A DNA stretch of 51,154 nt from Legionellaceae bacterium (GTDB lineage Bacteria > Pseudomonadota > Gammaproteobacteria > Legionellales > Legionellaceae): contig JAOAUB010000046.1 in assembly GCA_030157805.1 (NCBI GenBank), forward strand, positions 1 through 51,154, written 5' to 3'. Shown here piece after piece: positions 36,693 to 44,966 of the stretch; the first letter of the stretch is position 1, and the number at the start of each line of letters is the position of its first letter. The position numbers and the translations under genes were made by a program. Below the pieces are notes generated by a model that ran no database searches, was not told the DNA's origin, and worked only from the letters and a program-made list of their open reading frames with translations.

Positions 36693-38633
36693 TCATGCCG
36701 ACATCGTCGTTTTGAAAGGCAAACGCTTAAAGTACCGGCGATCACTCATCGCTAACATGCCACCTGCCAACATAAAAAATCCACCACACCAGATCCAACG
36801 TATAAAAGGCTTGTAATAGATCCGAACAGACCAAGCTTGTTGACCTATCGGCTCACCCAAAGCCACATACAAATCACGAAAAGGATTCACATCAATGGCC
36901 GACTCCGTCATCGCCATACGACCGACATTATAAATACGTTTCTCTGGATAAATTGTTTTAACATGTGCCCCACGATGAATCGTAAACGTGGTTCGAATTC
37001 CGTGATAATTAGCTCCGGTAAGAGGCTCTAAATGATCAAAGCTAATCTCATAACCCGCTAAGAATTCCCGCTCCCCCAGCGCCATTTTTAAATCTTTTTG
37101 AACGCCATAACCTGATGAAATGGTAATCCCAAGAGCGGTTATTGCAACACCTAAATGAGCTAACACCATACCCCACATTGATCGACTGACTTGCCCTATC
37201 CCCTGTTTTTTTATTTTCATACTCAACCACTGAAGTGTCGAAAGAATAATCCAGAAGGCCAAAACCAAACCTATCAATGTCGCCATCGAAAGAATTTCAT
37301 TCATCAACCAGAGCACCGCAAGAGGTAAAATAACGCAGAACAACATCATGGGAAATAAGCGCGCCAACACTTGCTGTAATGAATCCTGTTGCCATTTTAA
37401 GTGAATGCCCACACCCATCAACAAACAAACGGGCGCAATAAGGGGTAGAAAAACACGATTAAAATAAGGCGCACCCACCGATAATTTCCCTAAACCTAAG
37501 CCATCAATTAACAAGGGATACACCGTTCCCAATAAAATAGTTAACATGGCCGCAATCAAAAAAACGTTGTTTAATAATAGAGCGCTTTCACGTGAAATAA
37601 GCGAGGGAGAGTCCTTCGCCCGAAGCTGATTAGCTCGAAAAACAAATAAGATCAGCGATCCACCAACCACAACCAATAAAAAACCTAAAATAGACAAGCC
37701 CCGTCTTGGATCAACCGCAAAGGCATGAACCGAGGTTAAAACACCTGAACGCACCAAAAAAGTTCCAATTAAGCTCAGCGAAAAAGCAGTAATAGCCAAT
37801 AAAAGTGTCCAAGCCAAAAATTGATGCTTTTTCTCGCTCACCATTAAAGAATGAATTAATGCGGTACCTGCAAGCCAAGGCATGAATGAGGCATTTTCAA
37901 CGGGATCCCAAAACCAGTAGCCTCCCCAGCCCAACTCTCGATAAGCCCACCAACTGCCCAAAGTAATGCCAACGGTTAAACAACACCAAGCAGCCAAGCT
38001 CCACGGCCTGGTCCATTTAGCCCATACGGACTCCACTCGCCCAATCCATAAGGCCGCAATAGCAAATGCAAAGGGGACCGCAAAACCAACATACCCCATA
38101 TAAAGCATCGGCGGGTGAAATAAAAAGCCTAAATCTTGTAATAAAGGATTTAAGTCTCGGCCCTGAGTCTCTAGCACCTGGAACTGCCTTAGAAAAGGAT
38201 TGGATGTCGCCAGAAGAAAAATCATAAATCCGGCGCAAAGAGCGCCTAAAACGATCAAGACTCGCGTACGCATCCCTTCTGAAAGGCTGCCACTAAAGCA
38301 TGCAACAGCAAAAGTCCATAAACTTAAAATCGTAACCCACAGCAGCATTGATCCTTCATGCCCACCCCACACCGCACATAATTTATAAAACCAAGGCAGG
38401 GCTCTGCTCGAGTTCGTCAAAACATACAACACACTAAAATCATCACGTAAAAAACAAACCGTTAAACTAAGATAAGCTATCGCTACAAATAAAAATTGCC
38501 CAACAACAAAATAAAAAGCAGTCTCGATCCAAGTTGACTTGCCACGCCATAAACCTAAGGTTGGGACAATCACCAAAAGCCATGCAAAGCCTAATGCAAT
38601 AATGAGCGAAAAAATTCCAATTTCAGGAATCAC
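36693..38633 (-). CDS. ccmF: Heme lyase CcmF
   Basis: 646 residues (E. coli 647). Large inner-membrane protein with about 14-15 helices that ligates heme to apocytochrome c. The heme-binding WWD domain is seen as GWGGYWFWDPVENASFMPWL, preceded by GWWAYRELGWG-like residues (GSWWAYRELG). HEGSMLLWVTILS and FHPPMLYMGYVGFA are additional family signatures containing the heme-coordinating histidines. It starts with GTG overlapping the ccmE stop (GTGA) with GGGGA before it. Complete and uninterrupted. Confidence 0.98.
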   Translation of the reverse strand: MIPEIGIFSLIIALGFAWLLVIVPTLGLWRGKSTWIETAFYFVVGQFLFVAIAYLSLTVCFLRDDFSVLYVLTNSSRALPWFYKLCAVWGGHEGSMLLWVTILSLWTFAVACFSGSLSEGMRTRVLIVLGALCAGFMIFLLATSNPFLRQFQVLETQGRDLNPLLQDLGFLFHPPMLYMGYVGFAVPFAFAIAALWIGRVESVWAKWTRPWSLAAWCCLTVGITLGSWWAYRELGWGGYWFWDPVENASFMPWLAGTALIHSLMVSEKKHQFLAWTLLLAITAFSLSLIGTFLVRSGVLTSVHAFAVDPRRGLSILGFLLVVVGGSLILFVFRANQLRAKDSPSLISRESALLLNNVFLIAAMLTILLGTVYPLLIDGLGLGKLSVGAPYFNRVFLPLIAPVCLLMGVGIHLKWQQDSLQQVLARLFPMMLFCVILPLAVLWLMNEILSMATLIGLVLAFWIILSTLQWLSMKIKKQGIGQVSRSMWGMVLAHLGVAITALGITISSGYGVQKDLKMALGEREFLAGYEISFDHLEPLTGANYHGIRTTFTIHRGAHVKTIYPEKRIYNVGRMAMTESAIDVNPFRDLYVALGEPIGQQAWSVRIYYKPFIRWIWCGGFFMLAGGMLAMSDRRYFKRLPFKTTMSA

Positions 38634-39064
38634 GGATTTTCCCCTTTGTTATCGCTGGGTAAAATGCCCGGCGGCATATAGTTCTCATCGTGTTTGGCCA
38701 AGACTTCGATAGCCTTAAAATGACGAGCATCGACCTTGTACCCAATCGCCACAATGCCCTGACCTTCACGAAACAAATCAGGTAAGATCCCTGCATACTG
38801 AACATCAAGGGTTGCTTGGTAATCTGTTAATTTAAACGACACCTCTAGATCATTGTTGAAACGAACAAGACTACCTTTGACAACCATACCACCCACCCGA
38901 ATCATTTGGTCGGAAGCCACTTGAGCGTGGACTAATTGATTGGGTGTGTAAAAAAGACTGATGTTTTGACGCAAAGCATAAAGGATTAAACCACTCACAC
39001 TTGCCAAAACAAAAAAACCAACAATGATCAAGGTCAATTTTCGCTTACGGGCCTGATTCATCAT
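38630..39064 (-). CDS. ccmE: Periplasmic heme chaperone CcmE
   Basis: 144 residues (or 143 from the second ATG at 39061). It has an N-terminal membrane anchor (LTLIIVGFFVLASVSGLILYAL) and an OB-fold domain. The heme is held covalently by the His of AKHDENYMPPG (H125), with the HxxxY pattern of the family intact. CcmE receives heme from the CcmABCD complex and hands it to CcmF. It is separated by only 3 bp from ccmD and overlaps ccmF by 4 bp. Confidence 0.97.
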   Translation of the reverse strand: MMNQARKRKLTLIIVGFFVLASVSGLILYALRQNISLFYTPNQLVHAQVASDQMIRVGGMVVKGSLVRFNNDLEVSFKLTDYQATLDVQYAGILPDLFREGQGIVAIGYKVDARHFKAIEVLAKHDENYMPPGILPSDNKGENP

Positions 39065-39067
39065 ATT

Positions 39068-39226
39068 TTATCGCTTAAACCAGTGTTGTAACTGTTGATG
39101 AACGATGCGCTGTTGCCGTTTAAGGGCTACGCAATGACCTAGAAAAACCGCAACCGCCAATCCGTACGAGGACCAAACATAAGCAGAATACTTGCCCATG
39201 GACAAGTAATGAATGAATTGATTCAT
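39068..39226 (-). CDS. ccmD: Small heme exporter accessory protein CcmD
   Basis: 52 residues, starting MNQFIHYLSMGKYSAYVWSS. One membrane helix (YGLAVAVFLGHCVAL) is followed by a basic cytoplasmic tail (KRQQRIVHQQLQHWFKR). The MGxxxxYVWxSY pattern before the helix is the CcmD hallmark. The family is 40-70 residues long and helps release heme-loaded CcmE from CcmAB-CcmC. The ATG overlaps the ccmC stop (ATGA) and the stop lies 3 bp before ccmE, exactly the expected operon slot. Confidence 0.93.
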   Translation of the reverse strand: MNQFIHYLSMGKYSAYVWSSYGLAVAVFLGHCVALKRQQRIVHQQLQHWFKR

Positions 39227-39966
39227 GCCTTTTCCCCTGAGAGCAACTCAAAAACCCAACGCTGTCGACGTTCTCGCCACAACAAAGCTGTTCGTGTTTT
39301 ATGTAAAATAACCCAAACGCAAAAAAGGCTAAATCCTACGAGCGTTAAAAGTAATGGATAAAACATCACCGCTGCAATTTTAGGTTTAGCAAACAAGCTC
39401 AAGGTTGCCCCTTGATGCAACGTATTCCACCAATACACCGAATAATGAATGATGGGCAAATCAATCAGACCCACCAAGGTTAAAATAGCAATGATTTTCT
39501 CACCCTGCTCGGAGTTCGTGAACGCCAACTTCGTCGCTAAAATAGCCATGTAGAGCAATAACAAAATCAACTCCGAAGTTAAACGAGCATCCCAAATCCA
39601 CCACGTCCCCCACATCGGTTTCCCCCAAAGACTACCGGTAACCAACGCAAGAAAAGCCATTGAGGCACCAAGTTGCGCAATTACCGTCAACATTAGCCCC
39701 GCCAATTTAATACGCCAAATCAGGAGCAGTAATGCAAGAAATCCCATGCCGGCGTACAACGACAGCGAAAGAAAAGCGGCAGGAACATGAACATAAATAA
39801 TACGAAATGCATCACCCTGCTGATAATCCGGCGGCGCCCAAAATAATCCCAAACCAAAACCCACCAGCAAAAAAAGTAATGCCCCGCACCCCAAAAAAAG
39901 AAGCCAAGATTGGGTTTGATAATAAAAATTTTTAGGAACTGCTAATTGATATAAAAATCGCCACAT
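39223..39966 (-). CDS. ccmC: Heme transporter permease CcmC
   Basis: 247 residues (E. coli 245), with six membrane helices. CcmC loads heme on CcmE. Its WWD heme-handling motif is visible as GKPMWGTWWIWDARLTSELIL, with the conserved periplasmic His in IIYVHVPAAFLSL and IHYSVYWWNTLHQGAT. It follows ccmB by 58 bp and overlaps ccmD by 4 bp. Confidence 0.98.
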   Translation of the reverse strand: MWRFLYQLAVPKNFYYQTQSWLLFLGCGALLFLLVGFGLGLFWAPPDYQQGDAFRIIYVHVPAAFLSLSLYAGMGFLALLLLIWRIKLAGLMLTVIAQLGASMAFLALVTGSLWGKPMWGTWWIWDARLTSELILLLLYMAILATKLAFTNSEQGEKIIAILTLVGLIDLPIIHYSVYWWNTLHQGATLSLFAKPKIAAVMFYPLLLTLVGFSLFCVWVILHKTRTALLWRERRQRWVFELLSGEKA

Positions 39967-40024
39967 AAAAAATTACAAATGCACATTGCATGATATAAAA
40001 AATGGGACCTGATTTTAACATGCT

Positions 40025-40705
40025 CTAATCAGTTAGGCTAATCCGAATAATCGCTGCAATGGCGAAAGGCAAAAAAGCAACTGAAAGAATCAATAACGCA
40101 AGCAATAGTGCTAAATAACCCATAACGGATAATTGAAGCATTGCGGCATTCAACGCCCCACTGCCAAAAATCATCACCGGAATAACCAAAGGTAACAAAA
40201 TAAGTGCAATTAAAACGCCTTTTTGTTGCATTATTGTACAAAAAGCAGCTGCAAGTGCTGCTAAAAATAAGATAACCGGTGCTGCAAGTATAAATGTTAA
40301 AATGACTATTAAACGCTCGCTCACGGATAAATCAAATAAAGCGCCCAGCACAAAACTAAGAACAAGGATAGGCGCTAAGTTCAACACGCAATGAACGCTT
40401 AGTTTTGCCAGCACTAAAACACTCACAGGAATTCCACTCACAAGCCATTGTTCAATCACGCCATCATTAAAATCTTCTTGAAAAAGCCGCTCTGACGCCA
40501 TTAATAAGGACAACAATAAGGCTACCCAAAAAACACCTGGAGCTATTTGTCGTAGAAGATGCGGATCAGGTGAAATAGTTAATGGAAAAAAAGCGACCAC
40601 CATTGCGAAAAACAGGGATGAAAAAAATAAACTCCGCGGCTCGCGAACGTGCAATAGCCATTCTCGCCGAAATTGCTTAACAAAAATTTGCGATAAACTG
40701 ATCAT
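40025..40705 (-). CDS. ccmB: Heme exporter permease CcmB
   Basis: 226 residues (E. coli 220), with six membrane helices. It is the membrane partner of the CcmA ATPase in releasing holo-CcmE. Recognisable by REPRSLFFSSLFFAMVVAFFPLTIS and APGVFWVALLLSLLMASERLFQEDFNDGVIEQWLVS, with the FxxDxxDGxLEQ-like cytoplasmic loop. The ATG at 40705 overlaps the ccmA stop as ATGA. A TTG two codons upstream is less likely. Confidence 0.97.
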   Translation of the reverse strand: MISLSQIFVKQFRREWLLHVREPRSLFFSSLFFAMVVAFFPLTISPDPHLLRQIAPGVFWVALLLSLLMASERLFQEDFNDGVIEQWLVSGIPVSVLVLAKLSVHCVLNLAPILVLSFVLGALFDLSVSERLIVILTFILAAPVILFLAALAAAFCTIMQQKGVLIALILLPLVIPVMIFGSGALNAAMLQLSVMGYLALLLALLILSVAFLPFAIAAIIRISLTD

Positions 40706-41304
40706 AGACAATACTCTTTCAGTTCAAAACAAGTTTCAGGTAAGTCTTGATGCGACGTCATAATCACCATGCCTTGTTGTTTTAAATGAAAACTGATTTT
40801 AGCCATCAGCACTGTTGCTGCTTCTTTATCCAAGGACGTCAATGGCTCATCAAGCAACCACAAGCGCGCGCTGGTCATCATAAGCCGAAGTAAACTTGCA
40901 CGCCGACGTTGACCCAATGAAAGCTGACCACAAGGCTTTTCTGCCATCCTAAGCAAATCAAACTCTTGCAAGTAATGTTCAAAACAGCCTAGTTTCTCTT
41001 GTTCATATAAACCAAAATAATAATTTTCACGTAGCGTTAACAACCCATTCAAACCCGATTTATGACCGATATAGCAAAGGTTTTGTTGATAAGCTGCCAA
41101 ATCATGCTGAATAAACTCATCATCCCAAATAATCTGTCCTGCGCTCGCCGATAAAAGACCTGCCAACAACTTTAATAACGTTGTTTTTCCAACCCCATTT
41201 TTACCGCGCAGATGCAATAACTGCCCCCGCTCAACAGTAAAACTAATCTGATTTAATAGAGGAACATCCTCGTAATCAAACGACAGCGCATCAACCTTCA
41301 ACAT
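40702..41304 (-). CDS. ccmA: Cytochrome c maturation ABC transporter ATPase CcmA
   Basis: 200 residues (E. coli 207). ATPase that with CcmB drives release of heme-loaded CcmE from CcmCD. Walker A is LRGKNGVGKTTLLKLLAGL, the ABC signature is LSLGQRRRASLLRL, and Walker B is LWLLDEPLTSLD, with a switch His in IMTSHQDL. The ATG at 41304 (MLKVDALSFDYE) has AAGG 7 nt upstream. A TTG six codons upstream is in frame but unlikely. First gene of the nine-gene ccmABCDEFGHI operon, divergent from sohB. Confidence 0.97.
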   Translation of the reverse strand: MLKVDALSFDYEDVPLLNQISFTVERGQLLHLRGKNGVGKTTLLKLLAGLLSASAGQIIWDDEFIQHDLAAYQQNLCYIGHKSGLNGLLTLRENYYFGLYEQEKLGCFEHYLQEFDLLRMAEKPCGQLSLGQRRRASLLRLMMTSARLWLLDEPLTSLDKEAATVLMAKISFHLKQQGMVIMTSHQDLPETCFELKEYCL

Positions 41305-41374
41305 ATAAACCCTTGCATCCAAGAATTGAGACAGCGATAATCTGAAAATAACTTATCATTAGATTATTCTTAAC

Positions 41375-42325
41375 ATGGAATTTTTCGCACAATACAGTTT
41401 GTTTTTACTCAAATCCATCACCCTGGTCGTTGCTTTTCTTTTGACAATAGCGGGAATTTTAGCATTAACTCGCAAACAAAAGCCAAAATTGGAAATCACA
41501 CCATTAAATCAAGAGTATCTTAGTCTTCAATCTCAAATGAATGAAGACATTAAAGGCACTAAAAAAGACAAGAAAAAAATAAAAGAAAATAAAAAATTAA
41601 CTCAAAAAAGACCTTGTTTATATGTCATTGAATTTAATGGCGACATTAAAGCATCGCAAGTAGAACAGCTTCGTGAGGAAATTAGCGCGATTTTAAGCAT
41701 CATCGATAAAAAAGACGAAGTCATGATCAAGATCGAAAGCCCTGGTGGAGCGGTCAATGGTTATGGCCTTGCTGCCTCACAATTACAACGCATCCGCGAC
41801 CGACAAATTCCTCTCACCGTGTGCATTGATAAAATCGCCGCTAGCGGTGGTTATTTAATGGCCTGTGTCGCAAATCACATCGTTGCCGCTCCATTTTCCA
41901 TTATTGGCTCCATTGGCGTCGTCGCGCAATTTCCAAACTTTCACCGTATTTTGAAAAAAAATGACATTGACGTGGAACTCGTCACTGCCGGTGAATATAA
42001 ACGCACATTAACTCTTTTTGCGGAAAACACGGAAAAAGGCCGCAAAAAATTCCAAGAAGATTTAGAACAAATTCATCATGCCTTTCGTAACTACGTACTT
42101 GCCAATCGCAGTCAACTTGATATTGATAAAATTTCAACCGGCGAACACTGGCTCGGCAGCGATGCTTACAACTTAAAACTCGTTGATTCATTACAAACCA
42201 GCGATGATTGGATCTTAGAAAAAATGGCGCATTTCAATGTGTTTGAAATTTCAATTTATATCAAACCGCCGTTCATGGACCGTTTATTGAAACCCGCCAT
42301 GAAGTTGCTTCATCCTTGGGCATGA
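41375..42325 (+). CDS. sohB: SohB-like inner-membrane serine protease (S49)
   Basis: 316 residues (E. coli SohB 349). It has an N-terminal membrane helix (SITLVVAFLLTIAGILAL) followed by a very Lys-rich linker (TKKDKKKIKENKKLTQKRP) and the S49 protease domain. The Ser/Lys dyad is S157 in KIAASGGYLMACVA and K209 in AGEYKRTLTLF. The 52-residue gap between them is the same as in E. coli SohB. IGSIGVVAQFPN and GEHWLGSDAYNLKLVD are further S49 blocks. Periplasmic signal-peptide peptidase-like role presumed. Divergent from ccmA, with no clear ribosome site. Confidence 0.94.
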   Translation: MEFFAQYSLFLLKSITLVVAFLLTIAGILALTRKQKPKLEITPLNQEYLSLQSQMNEDIKGTKKDKKKIKENKKLTQKRPCLYVIEFNGDIKASQVEQLREEISAILSIIDKKDEVMIKIESPGGAVNGYGLAASQLQRIRDRQIPLTVCIDKIAASGGYLMACVANHIVAAPFSIIGSIGVVAQFPNFHRILKKNDIDVELVTAGEYKRTLTLFAENTEKGRKKFQEDLEQIHHAFRNYVLANRSQLDIDKISTGEHWLGSDAYNLKLVDSLQTSDDWILEKMAHFNVFEISIYIKPPFMDRLLKPAMKLLHPWA

Positions 42326-42444
42326 TGCGCTTACAAGCATCACAACAAGACCGTACCTGACATTTTCACGGCAATTCATCACATCATCAATATTTAGTAC
42401 TATACTTGAAATAAGCAATTTTTTATTTTTAACAGGAGAAAACC

Positions 42445-42642
42445 ATGGCTGATATGAAATCAATGATGCCCGATTTCAAGGACGTGACGACCATAGCAAC
42501 TAAGCTATTTAAAGACGTCAAAAAAAGCGTTAGTGAAATTGTCACCGACTATAAAGCAAAGCATTGCTGTCCAGATGAAACCACCAAAACAGAAGAAAAA
42601 ACATCGAATTCAAAAACCACAAAAACAAAAGATAAAGACTAG
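42445..42642 (+). CDS. 65-residue charged small protein
   Basis: Unrecognised. It is preceded by a strong ribosome site (AGGAG, about 7 nt before the ATG), and a TATACT at 42401-42406 is a possible -10 box. Residues 1-40 (MADMKSMMPDFKDV then KLFKDVKKSVSEIV) could form an amphipathic helix. A vicinal CC pair follows at about residues 41-42 (KHCCPD). The last 20 residues are a low-complexity Lys/Thr/Glu/Ser/Asp tail (TKTEEKTSNSKTTKTKDKD). No signal peptide. It lies alone between sohB and the convergent queF. The good translation signal makes it more likely than chance to be real. Confidence 0.6.
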   Translation: MADMKSMMPDFKDVTTIATKLFKDVKKSVSEIVTDYKAKHCCPDETTKTEEKTSNSKTTKTKDKD

Positions 42643-42662
42643 TGCCTCATCAAGATCCGTTC

Positions 42663-43499
42663 CTACTGCCGAAGTAAAGGTTGATTTTTAGGTTTGTCAT
42701 CCATAGGCAATGAGGAACGGATAGGATTAATATCCAAACCTCCACGCCTCGTATAACGTGCATATACCGTCAGGCTCTCAGGGCAACAATGTGCTGAGAT
42801 GTCCATAAAAATCCGTTCAACACATTGCTCATGAAATTCATTATGATGACGAAAAGACACCAAGTATTGCAGCAACGAAGCCTCATCAATATGACGACCC
42901 GAATAAGAAATAAAAACACTGCCCCAATCGGGCTGGCCCGTGACCAAGCAGTTTGATTTTAACAAATGACTATAGACCATGGTTTCAGTCACTCGCTCAT
43001 CATGGATGCGCAATAGATTGGCATTGATCGTGTATTCCGTACACACAACATCTAATTCATCCAAACAAAATCCTGGACTACGGTGTGTTGGGAGATTTTG
43101 GCCTTGACCATACTCAACAGAATAGAGTTTGACCTCAACAGGCGCCTCCACAGCCCCACTTAAATCAAATGTGACAAGACGCTCCACTGTATTTTTTGAA
43201 TCAAACACCGTGTTATTAAATGAATTAAAATAAAGCTTCAACGATTTCGACTCAATGATATTAACCGATTCACACGGAATAAAAATATCGCCTATAGCAA
43301 CAACGGGTTTTCCCTGCTCATTAAGCCAAGATAATTCGTAAGCTGTCCAAATATCATAACCATAAAAAGGCAAGGGATCGGTAACTCCAATTTCGTCCCG
43401 TTTACCCTTGCGTGGTATAGGAAACAGCAAGCTCTTATCATACGTATCAACATAGTTTGAACGCTTATTTAAAGGTGAATCGCTAGGGGAATTACTCAT
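42663..43499 (-). CDS. queF: NADPH-dependent 7-cyano-7-deazaguanine reductase QueF
   Basis: 278 residues from the ATG at 43499 (E. coli 282). A second ATG at 43517 would add six residues. QueF reduces preQ0 to preQ1 in queuosine tRNA modification. This is the long bimodular type. The catalytic Cys lies in [17 protein letters not shown], the substrate-binding Glu/His in [16 protein letters not shown], and the other T-fold half has [21 protein letters not shown] and [13 protein letters not shown]. No other queuosine gene is nearby. It converges with the small gene at 42642 (20 bp). Confidence 0.97.
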   Translation of the reverse strand: MSNSPSDSPLNKRSNYVDTYDKSLLFPIPRKGKRDEIGVTDPLPFYGYDIWTAYELSWLNEQGKPVVAIGDIFIPCESVNIIESKSLKLYFNSFNNTVFDSKNTVERLVTFDLSGAVEAPVEVKLYSVEYGQGQNLPTHRSPGFCLDELDVVCTEYTINANLLRIHDERVTETMVYSHLLKSNCLVTGQPDWGSVFISYSGRHIDEASLLQYLVSFRHHNEFHEQCVERIFMDISAHCCPESLTVYARYTRRGGLDINPIRSSLPMDDKPKNQPLLRQ

Positions 43500-43595
43500 C
43501 TTTCTTGATTTCCTCATTCACATCTTGTCTCGCATTGACTATCATATACTTCTTTTTTATTGATTATACCGATTTACTTTCTTGGTGAACACCCA

Positions 43596-44966
43596 ATGAC
43601 CTTATCTTCTCTAAATGCTATTTCGCCCATTGATGGACGATATTTAAAAAAAACACGTGCTTTGACACCTTATTTCAGTGAGTACGCCTTAATTTATTAT
43701 CGTCTCATGGTTGAAATTCGTTGGCTAGAATCCTTGGCAGCCAACCCAAGCATTGGCGAAGTGCCGACGCTTAATGACGATAGCAAAGCTTATCTAGATT
43801 CACTTTTAACGCGTTTTGATGATCAATCCGCAGAACACGTCAAAATGGTTGAAAAACAAACGAATCACGATGTTAAAGCCATTGAATATTATTTAAGGGA
43901 TCAATTAAAAAAAGACCCCCATTTAACAAATTACATCGGCTTTATTCACTTTGCTTGCACGTCGGAAGATATTAATAATTTAGCTTATGCACTTATGATG
44001 AAAGAAGCTCTAGCGCAAGTTATTCAACCCACGCTCGCTGAAATTATTGGCTCAATCACCTTATTAGGCAAAAAACATGGCAGTGTTCCCATGTTAGCAC
44101 GCACCCACGGCCAACCCGCTACACCAACAACGATTGGCAAAGAGATGGTGAATTTTGTCGCGCGTCTAAAACGTCCTCAACAACAACTCGCTGAAGTTTT
44201 GATTCCCGCAAAATTTAATGGTGCTGTTGGCAATTACAATGCTCATATTATCGCCTACCCTGACATTGACTGGCGCAAACACTGCGCTAATTTTGTGGGC
44301 TCTTTTGGATTGTCCTTTAGCGCTTACACCACTCAAATTGAACCCCATGATGGTATCGCTGAAGTTTGCCACATTATGGTACGCATCAATAATATTCTTC
44401 TGGATTATTGCCAAGACATTTGGACTTATATTTCTCTCAATTACTTCACTCAAAAAACTGTTGAAGAGGAAGTGGGTTCATCAACAATGCCTCACAAAGT
44501 CAACCCCATTGACTTTGAAAATGCTGAAGGCAATTTAGGCATGGCCAATGCGCTATTCATGCATTTTGCCGACAAACTAACCCAATCAAGAATGCAACGC
44601 GACTTATCAGACTCCACCGTGTTGCGTAATTTAGGATCTGCATTTGCCTACGCTCTGATTGCCTATCAAGCCATTGCTAAAGGAAATGATAAATTACAAA
44701 TCAACAAAAAAGCATTAAAAGAAGATCTAGAAACCAATTGGGGCGTTCTTGCTGAAGCCATTCAAACCGTCATGCGCCGCTATCAAATCAACGACGCCTA
44801 CGAGCAAGTTAAAACTCTCACGCGCGGCAGAACCATTGATCGCGACAATTTACAACTTTTCATCAAAAATCTTCCCATTCCCGAAGACAGTAAAAAAGAA
44901 TTGCTTGATTTAACCCCTGAAAACTACACAGGCCTTGCGATCCAGCTAGTTAAGGCATTTTCATGA
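43596..44966 (+). CDS. purB: Adenylosuccinate lyase
   Basis: 456 residues from the ATG at 43596 (E. coli 456). The frame is open to an earlier start at 43560, but MTLSSLNAISPIDGRY matches the family N-terminus. PurB cleaves SAICAR and adenylosuccinate in purine synthesis. Signature GSSTMPHKVNPIDFENAEGN (catalytic Ser loop) is complete, with ARTHGQPATPTTIGKE and CTSEDINNLAYALM as further active-site blocks. Its stop overlaps the nadB ATG (ATGA), so purine and NAD synthesis genes share an operon here. Confidence 0.98.
   Translation: MTLSSLNAISPIDGRYLKKTRALTPYFSEYALIYYRLMVEIRWLESLAANPSIGEVPTLNDDSKAYLDSLLTRFDDQSAEHVKMVEKQTNHDVKAIEYYLRDQLKKDPHLTNYIGFIHFACTSEDINNLAYALMMKEALAQVIQPTLAEIIGSITLLGKKHGSVPMLARTHGQPATPTTIGKEMVNFVARLKRPQQQLAEVLIPAKFNGAVGNYNAHIIAYPDIDWRKHCANFVGSFGLSFSAYTTQIEPHDGIAEVCHIMVRINNILLDYCQDIWTYISLNYFTQKTVEEEVGSSTMPHKVNPIDFENAEGNLGMANALFMHFADKLTQSRMQRDLSDSTVLRNLGSAFAYALIAYQAIAKGNDKLQINKKALKEDLETNWGVLAEAIQTVMRRYQINDAYEQVKTLTRGRTIDRDNLQLFIKNLPIPEDSKKELLDLTPENYTGLAIQLVKAFS

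Noticed and set aside
44166..44538. Frames of about 95-106 codons on both strands inside purB
   Set aside because: They are fully contained in a clear full-length housekeeping gene and have no family resemblance.
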